Shown here: positions 1 to 8,923 of the stretch, piece by piece | Layout of the letters: every line of letters starts with the position of its first letter | Numbering within the stretch: position 1 is the stretch's first letter | DNA from: Amycolatopsis taiwanensis DSM 45107 | Lineage (GTDB): Bacteria; Actinomycetota; Actinomycetes; Mycobacteriales; Pseudonocardiaceae | Assembly (NCBI RefSeq): GCF_000519205.1 | Contig: NZ_JAFB01000015.1 | Location: 196,508 to 260,507 of the forward strand | Direction: 5' to 3' | Length of the DNA: 64,000 nt | Notes under the pieces: generated by a model | What the model saw: only the letters and a program-made list of their open reading frames with translations | What the model was told of the DNA's origin: nothing | Database searches by the model: none | Position numbers and translations under genes: made by a program

Positions 1-85
1 CGATTTCGCCGTCCGTGGTGCGCGCGCGCCCGTGTGCCCGTCCGCCCGTGACTCGTGCCTCGGCCGTGTATTTCGCGTCTGTCAT
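1..85 (-). CDS. Ohr/OsmC-family organic hydroperoxide resistance protein, N-terminal part only
   Basis: Only the first 28 codons lie inside the window, read leftward off the edge from an ATG at 85. The visible peptide starts MTDAKYTAEA and continues with TGGR and RTTDGE, which resembles the start of Ohr-type peroxidases (YTA...TGG...SSDG). Those are small cytoplasmic thiol enzymes that reduce organic hydroperoxides; their two reactive cysteines would lie beyond the edge. A GGAG ribosome site stands 7 nt before the ATG. It diverges from the hydrolase gene to its right. The family call rests on 28 residues and is tentative. Confidence 0.55.
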   Translation of the reverse strand, partial: MTDAKYTAEARVTGGRAHGRARTTDGEI

Positions 86-124
86 GTCCTTGCTCCGTTC
101 TGGTCTTCCGGTTCAAGTATCTTG

Positions 125-144
125 CACTTTCAAAACAGGAAGTG
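125..144. promoter_or_regulatory. Inverted repeat in the divergent promoter region (possible operator)
   Basis: CACTT at 125-129 and AAGTG at 140-144 form a perfect inverted repeat with a 10-base spacer, between the divergent Ohr-like and hydrolase genes. The short arms around an AT-rich centre resemble sites bound by HxlR/MarR-size dimeric repressors. No such regulator is encoded beside it, so the role is inferred. Confidence 0.3.
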
Positions 145-191
145 AAAGGTATTAGATCATGGTTCTAGAGCAACAGCTAACAGGAGGATCG

Positions 192-878
192 ATGACGACG
201 TTCGTGCTCGTTCACGGGGCCTGGCATGGCGGCTGGGCCTGGGACCGCGTCGCCCCGTTGCTGGCAGATGCGGGAGCCAGAGTCGTCGCTCCCGACCTCA
301 CGCTCGGCCGTGACGTCGGTCTCAGCGCCCACGCCGAGGAGGTGATCGCCGCCATCGACCAGGTCTCGAACGGCACGACAGTCCTGGTCGGGCACAGTTA
401 CGGCGGCCTGGTCGTACGCCAGGCCGCCGACCGGCGGCCCGAGCGCGTGGCCCACATCGTCTTGGTGGACGGCTGGGCCGGACCCGATGGGGTCAGCATG
501 CGGACCCTGATACCCAGCTGGTTCGCGGCGGACGGCGACGGCTGGCGCCTCCCGGCTCCCATCGACGGCTGGCGGATGCCGGCCCCTCCGCCGGCCGTCT
601 TCGGCATCGAGGACGTTCAGGACGCCGCCTGGCTCCAGCAGCGCCTGCGTCCACATTCGCTGCGGACCTTCACCGAGCCGACGCGGCTGACCGGCGCGGT
701 CGGGGAAATACCGGGCAGCGCCCTCTACTGCCGCCCACCGCGGCTGCCTTTCGCCGATATGGGCGAGCGCCTCGGCTATCGGCTCGTCGGCATTGACGGC
801 CCCCACGACGTCATGCTCACCGATCCCGCACGCGTCTCGGCGGAAATCCTCGCGGCCGCGGCGAGCGTGCGGGATTAG
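192..878 (+). CDS. Alpha/beta hydrolase
   Basis: A 228-residue cytoplasmic alpha/beta-hydrolase-fold protein of the small esterase type. The sequence shows the oxyanion motif HGAWHGGWAW near residues 8-17, the nucleophile elbow GHSYGG with Ser at about residue 69, and a late GPHDVM segment that supplies the catalytic His. I chose the ATG at 192 because AGGAGG (182-187) lies just before it; the in-frame ATG at 159 has no such site and would add 11 unlikely residues. The substrate cannot be read from the sequence. It is followed by a convergent TetR gene. Confidence 0.85.
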   Translation: MTTFVLVHGAWHGGWAWDRVAPLLADAGARVVAPDLTLGRDVGLSAHAEEVIAAIDQVSNGTTVLVGHSYGGLVVRQAADRRPERVAHIVLVDGWAGPDGVSMRTLIPSWFAADGDGWRLPAPIDGWRMPAPPPAVFGIEDVQDAAWLQQRLRPHSLRTFTEPTRLTGAVGEIPGSALYCRPPRLPFADMGERLGYRLVGIDGPHDVMLTDPARVSAEILAAAASVRD

Positions 879-926
879 AGGTCGCGCCGCAGGCCGCCAT
901 GGGGGCGCGACACGCTGTTCTCCAGG

Positions 927-1508
927 TCAGGCGAGCGAGTCGATCCACCGCTTCAGACGGCGGCCTTCGGCCACCATCAGCTCCGGGTCGCGGAGCGTAT
1001 TGGTCAGCACCGAAATGCCCTGGTAGGCGGCGATAAGTGCGACTGCGAGCTCGCGGGCGTCGCTCCGGCCCAGCTCCGCGAACTGCCGCTCGGTCCAGTC
1101 GATGAGCGCGCGCATCAGGGCGGCGACCGTCGCGTCGAGGCCATCGGCCCGCTTGTCCAGCTCGGACGCGAGCGTGCCAGTGGGGCAGCCGAACCGGACC
1201 GCGGTGTCGCGCTGCTCGACCCATCCGGCGATGAGCGCCTTCAGCCGCTCGCCCGGCGTCGGCAGCGCGTCGAGGGCTTCGATCATCCCCGCCAGGTTCT
1301 GCGTGTGGGTGTCGATCGCGGCCTCGACCAGCTCATTCTTGGTCTTGAAGTAGTAGTACACGTTCCCCACGGGGACGTCGGCCTCCCGTGCGATGTCCGC
1401 CAGGGTGGTCTTCTCGACGCCCTGTTCGTGCAGCACCTTGGCCGCGGCGGCGGCCAGCCGCTCACGCTTGCCGGGCGCGCGGCCGGCCCGCGTTGTCGAG
1501 TTAGTCAC
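927..1508 (-). CDS. TetR/AcrR-family transcriptional repressor
   Basis: A 193-residue regulator with an N-terminal TetR helix-turn-helix (TTLADIAREADVPVGNVYYYF, read from about residue 34) and a helical ligand-binding C-terminal domain with little conserved sequence. It starts at a GTG at 1508. It is divergent from the NmrA-like gene at 1595, and both sides of the 86-bp gap carry related AGTTAGT palindromes, one overlapping its own start codon. This is the classic arrangement for a repressor of itself and of the neighbouring oxidoreductase gene. Inducer unknown. Confidence 0.9.
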   Translation of the reverse strand: MTNSTTRAGRAPGKRERLAAAAAKVLHEQGVEKTTLADIAREADVPVGNVYYYFKTKNELVEAAIDTHTQNLAGMIEALDALPTPGERLKALIAGWVEQRDTAVRFGCPTGTLASELDKRADGLDATVAALMRALIDWTERQFAELGRSDARELAVALIAAYQGISVLTNTLRDPELMVAEGRRLKRWIDSLA

Positions 1509-1518
1509 CTGACTGACT
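1499..1518. promoter_or_regulatory. TetR operator candidate O1
   Basis: AGTTAGTCA (1499-1507) and TGACTGACT (1510-1518) are inverted with 8 of 9 pairs matching around CC. The site overlaps the TetR start codon, so bound repressor would block its own expression. Confidence 0.55.
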
Positions 1519-1562
1519 GTAGACGAACGCTATCGCGGTGAGCTATGGTCAACCTCGGATTT

Positions 1563-1578
1563 AGTTAGTCAACTAACT
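1563..1578. promoter_or_regulatory. TetR operator candidate O2
   Basis: A perfect palindrome: AGTTAGT (1563-1569), CA, ACTAACT (1572-1578). It lies 17 bp before the NmrA-like ATG and shares AGTTAGT with O1. The two related sites flanking one regulator strongly suggest autoregulation plus control of the divergent gene. Confidence 0.65.
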
Positions 1579-1594
1579 CAGAACGGAGATCGCC

Positions 1595-2413
1595 ATGATC
1601 GCAGTTACTGGAGCCACCGGGAACGTCGGCCGCGAACTGGTCCGTCTTCTCACCGACGCAGGCGAGGAGGTGACCGCCATCTCGCGCGGCGAGGCGCGTG
1701 ACCTTCCTGCTGATGTGCGCCATGTGCGGGCGGACCTCGCGGACCCGGACAGTCTGCGCTCCGCGCTGGATGGCGCTCACGCGTTGTTCCTGCTCGTGGC
1801 CGGCGATGACCCGCAAGGCATCCTCGACGCAGCGAAGGCCGGCGGCGTCCGCCGGGTCGTGCTGGTCTCGTCTCTCGGTGTCGCCACCCGTCCCGACGCC
1901 TACCGTCACCCCGCCGCCTTCGAGGACGCGCTCCACGGTTCGGGCCTCGACTGGACCGTGCTGCGTTCCGGCGGGCTGAATTCCAACGCCTTCGCGTGGG
2001 CCGGGCAGATTCACGCCGACCGAGTGGCCGCCGCCCCGTTCGGCGACGTCGGCCTGCCGACGGTCGACCCGCTGGATGTCGCCGAGGTCGCCGCCGCCGC
2101 GCTGCTACGGCCCGGCCACGCCGGCGCCGTGTACGAGCTCACGGGCCCTGCACTGATCACCCCGCGCGAGCGGGCCGCGGCGATCGGCGCCGCGATCGGC
2201 GAGCCCGTCCGGTTCGTCGAGCAGACCCGCGGCCAGGCGCGGGCGCAGATGCTCGCGTTCATGCCCGAGCCGGTGGTGGAGGGCACCCTCGCCATCCTCG
2301 GAGAGCCGCTTCCCGCCGAGCGCCGGGTGAGCCCCGACGTCGAGCGGATCCTGGGTCGCGCGCCGCGCCCGTTCTCGGACTGGGCCGCCCGCAGTGCCAA
2401 CGCCTTCCGCTGA
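1595..2413 (+). CDS. NmrA-like NAD(P)-binding oxidoreductase (atypical SDR)
   Basis: A 272-residue protein beginning with a Rossmann dinucleotide motif (TGATGNVG at residues 5-12) and continuing in the style of NmrA/QOR2-type atypical short-chain dehydrogenases, including VVLVSSLGV and WTVLRSGG. Such proteins bind NAD(P)H as redox sensors or quinone reductases; which applies here cannot be decided. The ATG at 1595 follows GAACGGAGA. It is probably the target of the divergent TetR protein. Confidence 0.85.
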   Translation: MIAVTGATGNVGRELVRLLTDAGEEVTAISRGEARDLPADVRHVRADLADPDSLRSALDGAHALFLLVAGDDPQGILDAAKAGGVRRVVLVSSLGVATRPDAYRHPAAFEDALHGSGLDWTVLRSGGLNSNAFAWAGQIHADRVAAAPFGDVGLPTVDPLDVAEVAAAALLRPGHAGAVYELTGPALITPRERAAAIGAAIGEPVRFVEQTRGQARAQMLAFMPEPVVEGTLAILGEPLPAERRVSPDVERILGRAPRPFSDWAARSANAFR

Positions 2414-2428
2414 TCCGGCGAAGAAGCC

Positions 2429-2812
2429 ATGCCCCTCTACAACACTGGGAGAGATCCCGCGTTACCGCGTGTTCAAGGGCCCGGCCCTGGCGTGTCGGCA
2501 CTGAAGGCTATAAGCCGTGCGGAAGCGATTGATGTCCCGTCGAGGGGGCCAGGGCTCGGGCGCCCGCTGGCAGACCACGTCAAACGCGCACGCCTCCACA
2601 ACCTGAAAGAACTCCGGCCGGCTTCCGCCGGTGCGAGCGAGATTCGGATCCTGTTCGGGTTCGATCCGGCGCGGCGGGCCATTCTCCTGGCGGCGGGCGA
2701 CAAAACGGGAAACTGGAAGCGGTGGTACGACGTCGCCATACCGATCCCCGAGGCACGTTACGGGGAACACTTGAAGGGGGCTGAGACATGGCGCGTTCAG
2801 GGAAACAAGTGA
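2429..2812 (+). pseudogene. HigB/RelE-like toxin remnant with replaced N-terminus
   Basis: From about residue 35 on, the frame reads like the phage-Gp49/HigB-type toxins that cleave ribosome-bound mRNA: GPGLGRPLAD, then LHNLKELRPAS, EIRILFGFDP, LLAAGDKTGNWKRWY. Family members begin with about 30 further residues carrying the first strand and helix; here that part is replaced by unrelated residues (MPLYNTGRDPALPRVQGP). No ribosome site precedes the ATG. The end overlaps the antitoxin-like gene by 25 bp, the normal layout of these pairs. I read it as a 5-prime-truncated pair member; a short active form cannot be excluded. Confidence 0.65.
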
Positions 2813-3039
2813 AGGCCGACAAGGTCGTTCGCGATCAGGAAACCGGTCGCGACGTCGAAGCATCCCGCGCTGAAGCCCGCGAGGCGACTCAGGCGTACGT
2901 TCTCGGCTTTCGATTGGCGCAACTTCGTGAGGAGGCCGGGGTGAGCCAGACCGAACTTGCCAGGCGAATGATCGTGCGGACGACGGTCGGCCTGCTCAAC
3001 ACTTGCAACGGTCGCGTTATGCGTGAAGGCCCTGCGTGA
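2788..3039 (+). pseudogene. XRE-type antitoxin remnant truncated inside the HTH
   Basis: The first 63 residues match an antitoxin of the HigA/XRE type, ending in the first half of a helix-turn-helix (LAQLREEAGVSQTELARRM). After that the usual second recognition helix is lost and the frame runs into 20 unrelated residues (IVRTTVGLLNT...). The protein could therefore not bind DNA in the usual way. With the damaged toxin gene before it, this is a dead type II toxin-antitoxin locus. It ends just before a strong terminator. Confidence 0.65.
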
Positions 3040-3054
3040 TCGAGCTCTTCGTGG

Positions 3055-3082
3055 CCCGGCAACATATCGCAATGTTGCCGGG
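3055..3082 (+). terminator. Intrinsic-type terminator hairpin
   Basis: CCCGGCAACAT (3055-3065) pairs perfectly with ATGTTGCCGGG (3072-3082) around a 6-nt loop, giving an 11-bp stem followed by TCTTGCC. It separates the toxin-antitoxin remnant from the Hsp70-like gene. Confidence 0.75.
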
Positions 3083-3138
3083 TCTTGCCATTGACGGCAT
3101 GGCGAGTGTGAGAGTCTGAGCCGACTGAGGGGAGGCCT

Positions 3139-4983
3139 ATGAACGTCTTGACGATTGACTTCGGCACGTCGAGCACGGTCGCGGTCCTGTCCGCGTTCGA
3201 GCGCGGGCCACGGGCGATCGAGGTCGACGGCTCGGTGACCATGTCGTCGGCGGTGTTCGCGCTCGAAGACGGCACGCTCGTCGTGGGCCAGGATGCCGAG
3301 CGCCGGGCGCGGCTGGATCCGGCGCGGTTCGAGCCCAACCCGAAGCGGCGGATCGACGAGGCCACCCTCCTGCTCGGCACCGACGTGGTGCAGGTGACCG
3401 ACACGCTGGCCGCGGTGCTTCGCCGGGTCGGCGAGGAGGCCGTGCGCCAGTTGAACGGCCAGTGGCCCGACGCGGTGCGCCTCTCGCATCCCGCGCGCTG
3501 GGGCTCGACCCGGCAGACCACGCTTCGTCAGGCCGCTATCAAGGCCGGTTTCGGTACCTCGACGGCTCTGTTGCCCGAGCCCGTGGCCGCCGCCGCGCAC
3601 TATGCCGCGCTGCGCTCGCAACCGCTCGCCCCCGGCAGCGCGCTGGCGGTGTACGACCTCGGTGCGGGCACCTTCGACTGCGCGGTCGTCGGAGTCACCC
3701 GGGACGGCTTCACCGTGCTCGCCGACAACGGACTGCCCGACCTGGGCAGCCTCGATATCGATCAGGCGCTGCTGGTGTACGTCGGCCGGCAGGTCTCACA
3801 TCTGGATCCTGCGCAGTGGCAACGGGTTCTGCGCCCGCAGAGCGTCACCGACCGTCGCATCCGCCGCGCCTTGATGCAGGATGTCCGCGACGCCAAGGAA
3901 ACGCTTTCCCGGCATGCGCACACCGAGGTGCCCATGCCCGAGCCGTTCGAGGACGTGCTGGTCACCCGCGCCGAGCTGGAGGCGCTGGTGCGCCCGAACC
4001 TGTTGCGCAGCGCGGAACTCATGGCCGCGACCATTCGCGACGCCGGGTTGACCCCGCAGCAGCTGAGCGGCGTCTACCTGGTGGGTGGCCCGAGCCGGAT
4101 GCCGTTGGTGGCCAGCCTGCTGGCGGACAAGCTCGGGGTCATGCCCACCACGCAGGACCAGCCGGAGACGGCGGTGGCCTTCGGCTTGCACGAGGAGCCG
4201 ACGGCACCGGCCGCACCACCGCAGGACGAGCCCCGCACCATGCCGGCGATTTCTCCGGTGATGAGGCCGCAAACCTGGCACCCGCCGATTCAGCAGCAGC
4301 CGCAGCCAGTGCGGCCCGTGCAGGTTCCGCCGGCGCGCCCGGCGCGCAAGAGCCTCAAGGTGCCGATGCTGGTGGGTGCGGGTGTGCTGGTGTTGGTCGC
4401 TGCCCTGGTCACGACGCTGGTGCTGGTCAACGGGCAGTCCGGCGACTCCCCGCCACTCGCCGGCGGGACGACCGTTCATCAGTTCGGTGGTGGCGTTGAC
4501 CCGGCGAGCTGTGACCAGGTGGGTGAGAAAGACGGACACGGCTTCACTCCGTGCCTGCTTCAGCTGGCCGGCAACGTGCCCGACCGTGCCGGCTGCTCCA
4601 GCGGTCTTAACGGGATGAGCCTGCCGAGCATCGGCGGTGCCGGCAACGCGACGATAGTCACCTGCACGATGACGTCCACGAGCCAGCAGTTGTCCACCAC
4701 GATGGTGGTCTACTACCAGGGATTGCCCTATTCCAGCTTGAAGACCAGCGTGGACGCCCAGCTGGAGAACCCCAGCGAGGCCATCGAGGGTGAGTGGCAA
4801 GGAAACGGGTTGTCCGGTCATTACCGGGGCGGGGTCGGCATCGTCGGCGACATCCTGGTCTTCGGTGCGGACGACCGGAACGTGGCCGGCATGGTCATTT
4901 CTATCGACCTGAGTGGCGAAGGCAGCCAGACGGCGCAGGACGTCGTGGACTACTTCGAACAGCACGTAAAGCCCGGCACGTAG
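3139..4983 (+). CDS. Membrane-anchored Hsp70-like protein
   Basis: A 614-residue protein. Residues 1-355 form an Hsp70/actin-type ATPase domain: phosphate-1 motif IDFGTSSTVAV, phosphate-2 motif YDLGAGTFDCAVV, adenosine motif VYLVGGPSRMP. The substrate-binding domain of DnaK is absent. Instead a proline- and glutamine-rich linker leads to one membrane helix near residues 410-433 (MLVGAGVLVLVAALVTTLVL) and an extracytoplasmic domain of about 180 residues with several cysteines. The ATG follows GGGGAGG. Its stop is 10 bp before the AfsR-like gene, so the two are probably co-transcribed. Function unknown; the layout suggests an ATP-driven sensor across the membrane. Confidence 0.85.
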   Translation: MNVLTIDFGTSSTVAVLSAFERGPRAIEVDGSVTMSSAVFALEDGTLVVGQDAERRARLDPARFEPNPKRRIDEATLLLGTDVVQVTDTLAAVLRRVGEEAVRQLNGQWPDAVRLSHPARWGSTRQTTLRQAAIKAGFGTSTALLPEPVAAAAHYAALRSQPLAPGSALAVYDLGAGTFDCAVVGVTRDGFTVLADNGLPDLGSLDIDQALLVYVGRQVSHLDPAQWQRVLRPQSVTDRRIRRALMQDVRDAKETLSRHAHTEVPMPEPFEDVLVTRAELEALVRPNLLRSAELMAATIRDAGLTPQQLSGVYLVGGPSRMPLVASLLADKLGVMPTTQDQPETAVAFGLHEEPTAPAAPPQDEPRTMPAISPVMRPQTWHPPIQQQPQPVRPVQVPPARPARKSLKVPMLVGAGVLVLVAALVTTLVLVNGQSGDSPPLAGGTTVHQFGGGVDPASCDQVGEKDGHGFTPCLLQLAGNVPDRAGCSSGLNGMSLPSIGGAGNATIVTCTMTSTSQQLSTTMVVYYQGLPYSSLKTSVDAQLENPSEAIEGEWQGNGLSGHYRGGVGIVGDILVFGADDRNVAGMVISIDLSGEGSQTAQDVVDYFEQHVKPGT

Positions 4984-4993
4984 GCATCTTCAG

Positions 4994-7900
4994 GTGCTGC
5001 GAGTCTCGATCCTCGGACCGGTCCTCCTCTCCGACGGTGGGGGGCCGATCGAGATCCGGGGTGCCCGCCTGCGCATGCTGCTGGCCAGGCTCGCGCTGGA
5101 CGCCGGCCGGGTGGTGAGCGTGGACGCGTTGGTGGACGGCTTGTGGGGCGCCGATCCTCCGGCAGATGCCGGGAACGCGTTGCAGTCGCTGGTGTCCAGG
5201 CTCCGCAAGGTTCTCGGCGACGCGACGCTGCTGGTCGGGACCGCCGGCGGATACCGGCTCCAGCTCGATCCCGGCGACATCGACGCGCACCGGTTCGAGG
5301 AACTGGCCACGCACGGGCGGCGTGAACTCGCCGCGGGCCGCTTCGGCCAGGCAACCGACGCGTTGACCGAGGCCCTGGGACTTTGGCGGGGCGAAGCCCT
5401 TTCCGACGTCCTCGAAGCTCCGTTCGCCCAGCCGCCCGCCGCGAGACTCGCGGACCTTCGGGCGGCCGCGCTGGAGGACCGGTTCGAAGCCGAGCTGGAA
5501 CTCGGTCACCACGCCGACGTTCTGGCGGATCTGGAGGAGAGCGGCGCGAAGTACCCGCTGCGGGAACGGCTGGCGGGCCTGCGCATGCGCGCGCTTTACG
5601 CGGCCGGGCGGCAATCGGAGGCGCTTCGCGTGTACGAGCGGCTCCGTGCCGATCTTGCCGACGAACTGGGCGTCGACCCCTCGCCCGAGCTCGCGCAGGT
5701 CCATCTCGCGGTGCTGCGCGGTGAACTGGGCCGGCCTCGGGTGGCCAGGCAGGAGAACCTGCCGGCACGGTTGACCAGTTTCGTGGGGCGCGGGCGGGAA
5801 CTGGGCCTGATCGGACAGTCGTTGACGAGCGCCCGACTGGTCACGCTCGTCGGCCCCGGTGGCGCCGGCAAGACCCGGTTGGCGGTCGAGGCCGCGGTCC
5901 GGCATCCGGCACACGAGCGCGGAGGGGTGTGGTTCGTGGAACTCGCCGGTGTGCGCGACGGTGGCGACGTCAGCGGGGCAGTACTGGGGGCGCTCGACGC
6001 GCCGGAAATACGCCTGATTGCCTCGCCGGTGCCGCAAGCCGTCGACGTCCTGGACCGCATCACGGAGTTGCTGGGCGGCGGCGAAAGCCTGCTGGTGCTG
6101 GACAACTGCGAGCACGTGATCGAAGCCGCCGCCGAGTTCGTCTACGAGCTGCTGGGCCGCGTGCCGAACCTGCGCATCCTGGCCACCAGCCGGGAACCAT
6201 TGGCCATTCCCGGTGAGGTGCTCTGCCAGCTCGGGCCGCTGGCGCAGCCGGAAGCCGTGCAACTGTTCACGGACCGGGCCGCCGCGGTGCGGCCGGGCTT
6301 CGTGCCGGACGGCGAAACCGGTGGCGCGGTAGCGGAAATCTGCCAACGGCTCGACGGGATGCCGCTTGCCCTGGAACTCGCGGCGGCTCGGTTGCGCTCG
6401 ATGAGCGCCGGGCAGATCGCCCAGCGTCTCGACGATCGGTTCCGGTTGCTCACTTCCGGCAGCCGGGTCGCGCTGCCCCGGCAGCGCACCCTGCGCGCGG
6501 TGGTCGAGTGGAGCTGGGACCTGCTGGAGAAGCCGGAACGCGTGCTCGCCCGCCGCCTGGCCGTCTTTCCCGCCCCGGCAACGATTTCCGCGATCGAAGC
6601 GATCTGTGCGGACGAGTCGCTTCCGGTCGCGGACGTGCTCCACGTGCTCGGCTCGCTGGTCGACAAGTCCATTGTAGACACCGTGGCCGCTGGTTCCCGG
6701 TACCGGATGCTCGAGACCATCCGGGTCTTCGCGGGGGAGCGGCTCGACGAAGCGGGCGAGCGCGAGGCCATCGCGCGGCGGTTCGGCGAGTACTTCACAA
6801 GCCTTGCCGAGGAACACGAGCCGAAGCTGCGCACCCATGACCAACTCCGGGCGATCGCGGCCTTCGACGCCGAGCACGACAACCTGATCACCGCGTTGCG
6901 GCGCGCGATCGAGAAGTCCGACGCCGAAATCACCTACCGGCTTGTGGGATCCCTCCTCTGGTATTGGGTCGTCAAGGGCATGGACGAGCAGCCCACGGAG
7001 TTCCTCGCGGAGGTTCTCCGGCTGCGGGACCGGATTCCCGAGCACGCTGTCGCTGCTTTTGCGACGTTGCGCGTCCTGATCGGAGCCATGCCGGTTATCC
7101 AGCCAGACCTCGACATCCGGTCGTATGTCGAGGAATGCCTGCGCACCGACGCGACGGCTCACTACCCGGTACTCGCGCTCGGCATCCCGATGCTCTGCTT
7201 TCTCGGCAGGCAGCCGGAACTGGCCGAGCGGGAGCTGCGCAGGATCCTGGCGAGCCCGGATCCGTGGGCGCGTGCCTGCGGGCACTGGGCCGAGGGATTC
7301 ATCCTCGCCGATCGCGGTGATTTCGCGGGCAGCGAGCGGGCACAGGAGTTGGCGTTTCAGGGGTTCCGCGCCGTGGGCGATCGCTGGGGGAGCTCGAACT
7401 CGCTGGTCATGCTGGCCGATGTCCGATCCCTGCGCGGCGAGCACGAGAAGGCGATCGAAAACCTCACCGATGGTGTGGCGATGGCCCGCGAACTGGCCGC
7501 GAGCGAAGACGTCGGCCACCAGCTGTTCCGGCTGGCGCTCGAACGCATGCGGATGGGCGATGCGGCGGGTGCCTGGCGTGACATCGAGGAAGCCCAGGCC
7601 ATGGCGACGGACAGCGGGGACCCCCGATACCAGGCGATGGCACGGTTCTTCCGGCTGGAGGTGGCGCGCCGGTGCGGCGATTTCGCCCAGGCGCACGACC
7701 TGCTCGACGGGCTGGAGGCCGACCTGTCGCTGGTTCGCCTGCCGGCGAACATGGGCGCCGAGTGGGTCGCCCACGCGGCCGCCGCGCTCGCGATTTCCGA
7801 AGGCGACGCGCCGGAGGCGAGAGCCAGGTTGCCGCTGGTGCTGCGGTCCACCACGGAGCGCCACGACATGCCGGACGCTGCCAAAACCGCGATGACCGCC

Positions 7901-8209
7901 GCGAAGTTGTTCCACCTCGAAGGAAACCCGGCACTGGCCGCGTGGGCGCTCGGCATGACCGAAGCACTGCGGGGCGCGTTCGACGCCGGTGACCCGGAGT
8001 TACGTGAACTGGTCGCCGCGCTCCGTGCGGAACTCGGCGACCAGTCCTATGTGGACACCTACCGTCGCGGCGCCGGGCTGTCCCGTTCGGACGCGGGCCG
8101 GCTCCTGTTGGCCGAATTCAACTCAGGCCACCCGCCTGCGGTAGGCGCGCATCGCCAGCGGGAAGAAAACCACGACGATCCCGGCCATCCACGCGAAGCC
8201 ACCGAGTAG
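4994..8209 (+). CDS. AfsR/BTAD-family transcriptional regulator (SARP-NB-TPR)
   Basis: A 1071-residue regulator of the large SARP type. An OmpR-like winged helix occupies roughly residues 1-95 and a bacterial transcriptional activation domain roughly residues 96-245. An STAND-type ATPase follows, with Walker A GPGGAGKT at 287-294 and the segment LLVLDNCEHV as Walker B. The C-terminal half is helical and TPR-like. Such proteins activate secondary-metabolism or stress genes after nucleotide-driven assembly. The GTG at 4994 starts the conserved MLRVSILGP segment. The last 87 bp overlap the convergent ABC permease gene, so the terminal residues (about 28) may be poorly conserved. Confidence 0.9.
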   Translation: MLRVSILGPVLLSDGGGPIEIRGARLRMLLARLALDAGRVVSVDALVDGLWGADPPADAGNALQSLVSRLRKVLGDATLLVGTAGGYRLQLDPGDIDAHRFEELATHGRRELAAGRFGQATDALTEALGLWRGEALSDVLEAPFAQPPAARLADLRAAALEDRFEAELELGHHADVLADLEESGAKYPLRERLAGLRMRALYAAGRQSEALRVYERLRADLADELGVDPSPELAQVHLAVLRGELGRPRVARQENLPARLTSFVGRGRELGLIGQSLTSARLVTLVGPGGAGKTRLAVEAAVRHPAHERGGVWFVELAGVRDGGDVSGAVLGALDAPEIRLIASPVPQAVDVLDRITELLGGGESLLVLDNCEHVIEAAAEFVYELLGRVPNLRILATSREPLAIPGEVLCQLGPLAQPEAVQLFTDRAAAVRPGFVPDGETGGAVAEICQRLDGMPLALELAAARLRSMSAGQIAQRLDDRFRLLTSGSRVALPRQRTLRAVVEWSWDLLEKPERVLARRLAVFPAPATISAIEAICADESLPVADVLHVLGSLVDKSIVDTVAAGSRYRMLETIRVFAGERLDEAGEREAIARRFGEYFTSLAEEHEPKLRTHDQLRAIAAFDAEHDNLITALRRAIEKSDAEITYRLVGSLLWYWVVKGMDEQPTEFLAEVLRLRDRIPEHAVAAFATLRVLIGAMPVIQPDLDIRSYVEECLRTDATAHYPVLALGIPMLCFLGRQPELAERELRRILASPDPWARACGHWAEGFILADRGDFAGSERAQELAFQGFRAVGDRWGSSNSLVMLADVRSLRGEHEKAIENLTDGVAMARELAASEDVGHQLFRLALERMRMGDAAGAWRDIEEAQAMATDSGDPRYQAMARFFRLEVARRCGDFAQAHDLLDGLEADLSLVRLPANMGAEWVAHAAAALAISEGDAPEARARLPLVLRSTTERHDMPDAAKTAMTAAKLFHLEGNPALAAWALGMTEALRGAFDAGDPELRELVAALRAELGDQSYVDTYRRGAGLSRSDAGRLLLAEFNSGHPPAVGAHRQREENHDDPGHPREATE

Positions 8210-8923
8210 CGGACCCGTGACCGGACCGCCGGTGAGCAGGCCGCGCATGGCGTCGGCGAGCAGGCTGACCGGGTTGATGTCCGACCATGCCCGCAACCAG
8301 CCGGGCATCGTCGAGGCCGGCACGAACACGTTGCTGCCGAAGGTGAGCGGCATCACGAACGCGATCATGGTGCCCTGCACGGCGGTCGGCGTGCGCATGA
8401 GCATGCCGACGAACACCGACATCCAGCAGAAACACAGCCCGGCCAGCACCATCGTCGCGCAGGCGGCCAGCGCCGCGAGCGGATTGGTGTGGATGCGGAA
8501 ACCCATGATCGTCGCCATGATCAGCAACACGCCGAGCGCCACGGCATAGCGCACCAGATCCGCGAGCACCGCGCCCACCAGCGGCGCCGACCTGGCGATC
8601 GGCAGGCTGCGGAACCGGTCGAACACGCCCTTGCTGACGTCGGTGTTCAGCGCGACCCCGGCGGACATGCTGGCCATGATGATGTTCTGCACCATCAACC
8701 CGGGCGTGAGGGCCTGCAGGTAGTCGCCGGTGCCACCGGCGATCGCGCCACCGAAGAGGTAGACGAACATCACCAGGAACAGGATCGGCTGCACGGTCAC
8801 GTCGAGCAGTTGCTCGGGATTCTTGCGGATCTTCAGCGCCCCTCGCCAGGCGAGGGAGAACCCGTGTTGCACGGCCTTGGCCGGGCTGATCCGCCGGGGA
8901 AGGTCAACGATCGCGGCAGTCAT
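8123..8923 (-). CDS. ABC-2 type exporter permease (DrrB-like)
   Basis: A 266-residue membrane protein with six predicted helices and an ABC-2 permease profile (VQPILFLVMFVYLFGGAI, then GLMVQNIIMASMSAG, and SLLADAMRGLLTGG near the end). It partners the ATPase gene upstream, with which it shares a 4-bp ATGA overlap, so the two are translationally coupled. By analogy with DrrAB pairs it would export a hydrophobic drug or lipid. The substrate is unknown. Its end overlaps the convergent AfsR-like gene. Confidence 0.9.
   Translation of the reverse strand: MTAAIVDLPRRISPAKAVQHGFSLAWRGALKIRKNPEQLLDVTVQPILFLVMFVYLFGGAIAGGTGDYLQALTPGLMVQNIIMASMSAGVALNTDVSKGVFDRFRSLPIARSAPLVGAVLADLVRYAVALGVLLIMATIMGFRIHTNPLAALAACATMVLAGLCFCWMSVFVGMLMRTPTAVQGTMIAFVMPLTFGSNVFVPASTMPGWLRAWSDINPVSLLADAMRGLLTGGPVTGPLLGGFAWMAGIVVVFFPLAMRAYRRRVA

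Noticed and set aside
4901..7915. A 1,004-codon open frame on the minus strand
   Set aside because: It is antisense to the AfsR-type regulator and has no domain-like sequence.
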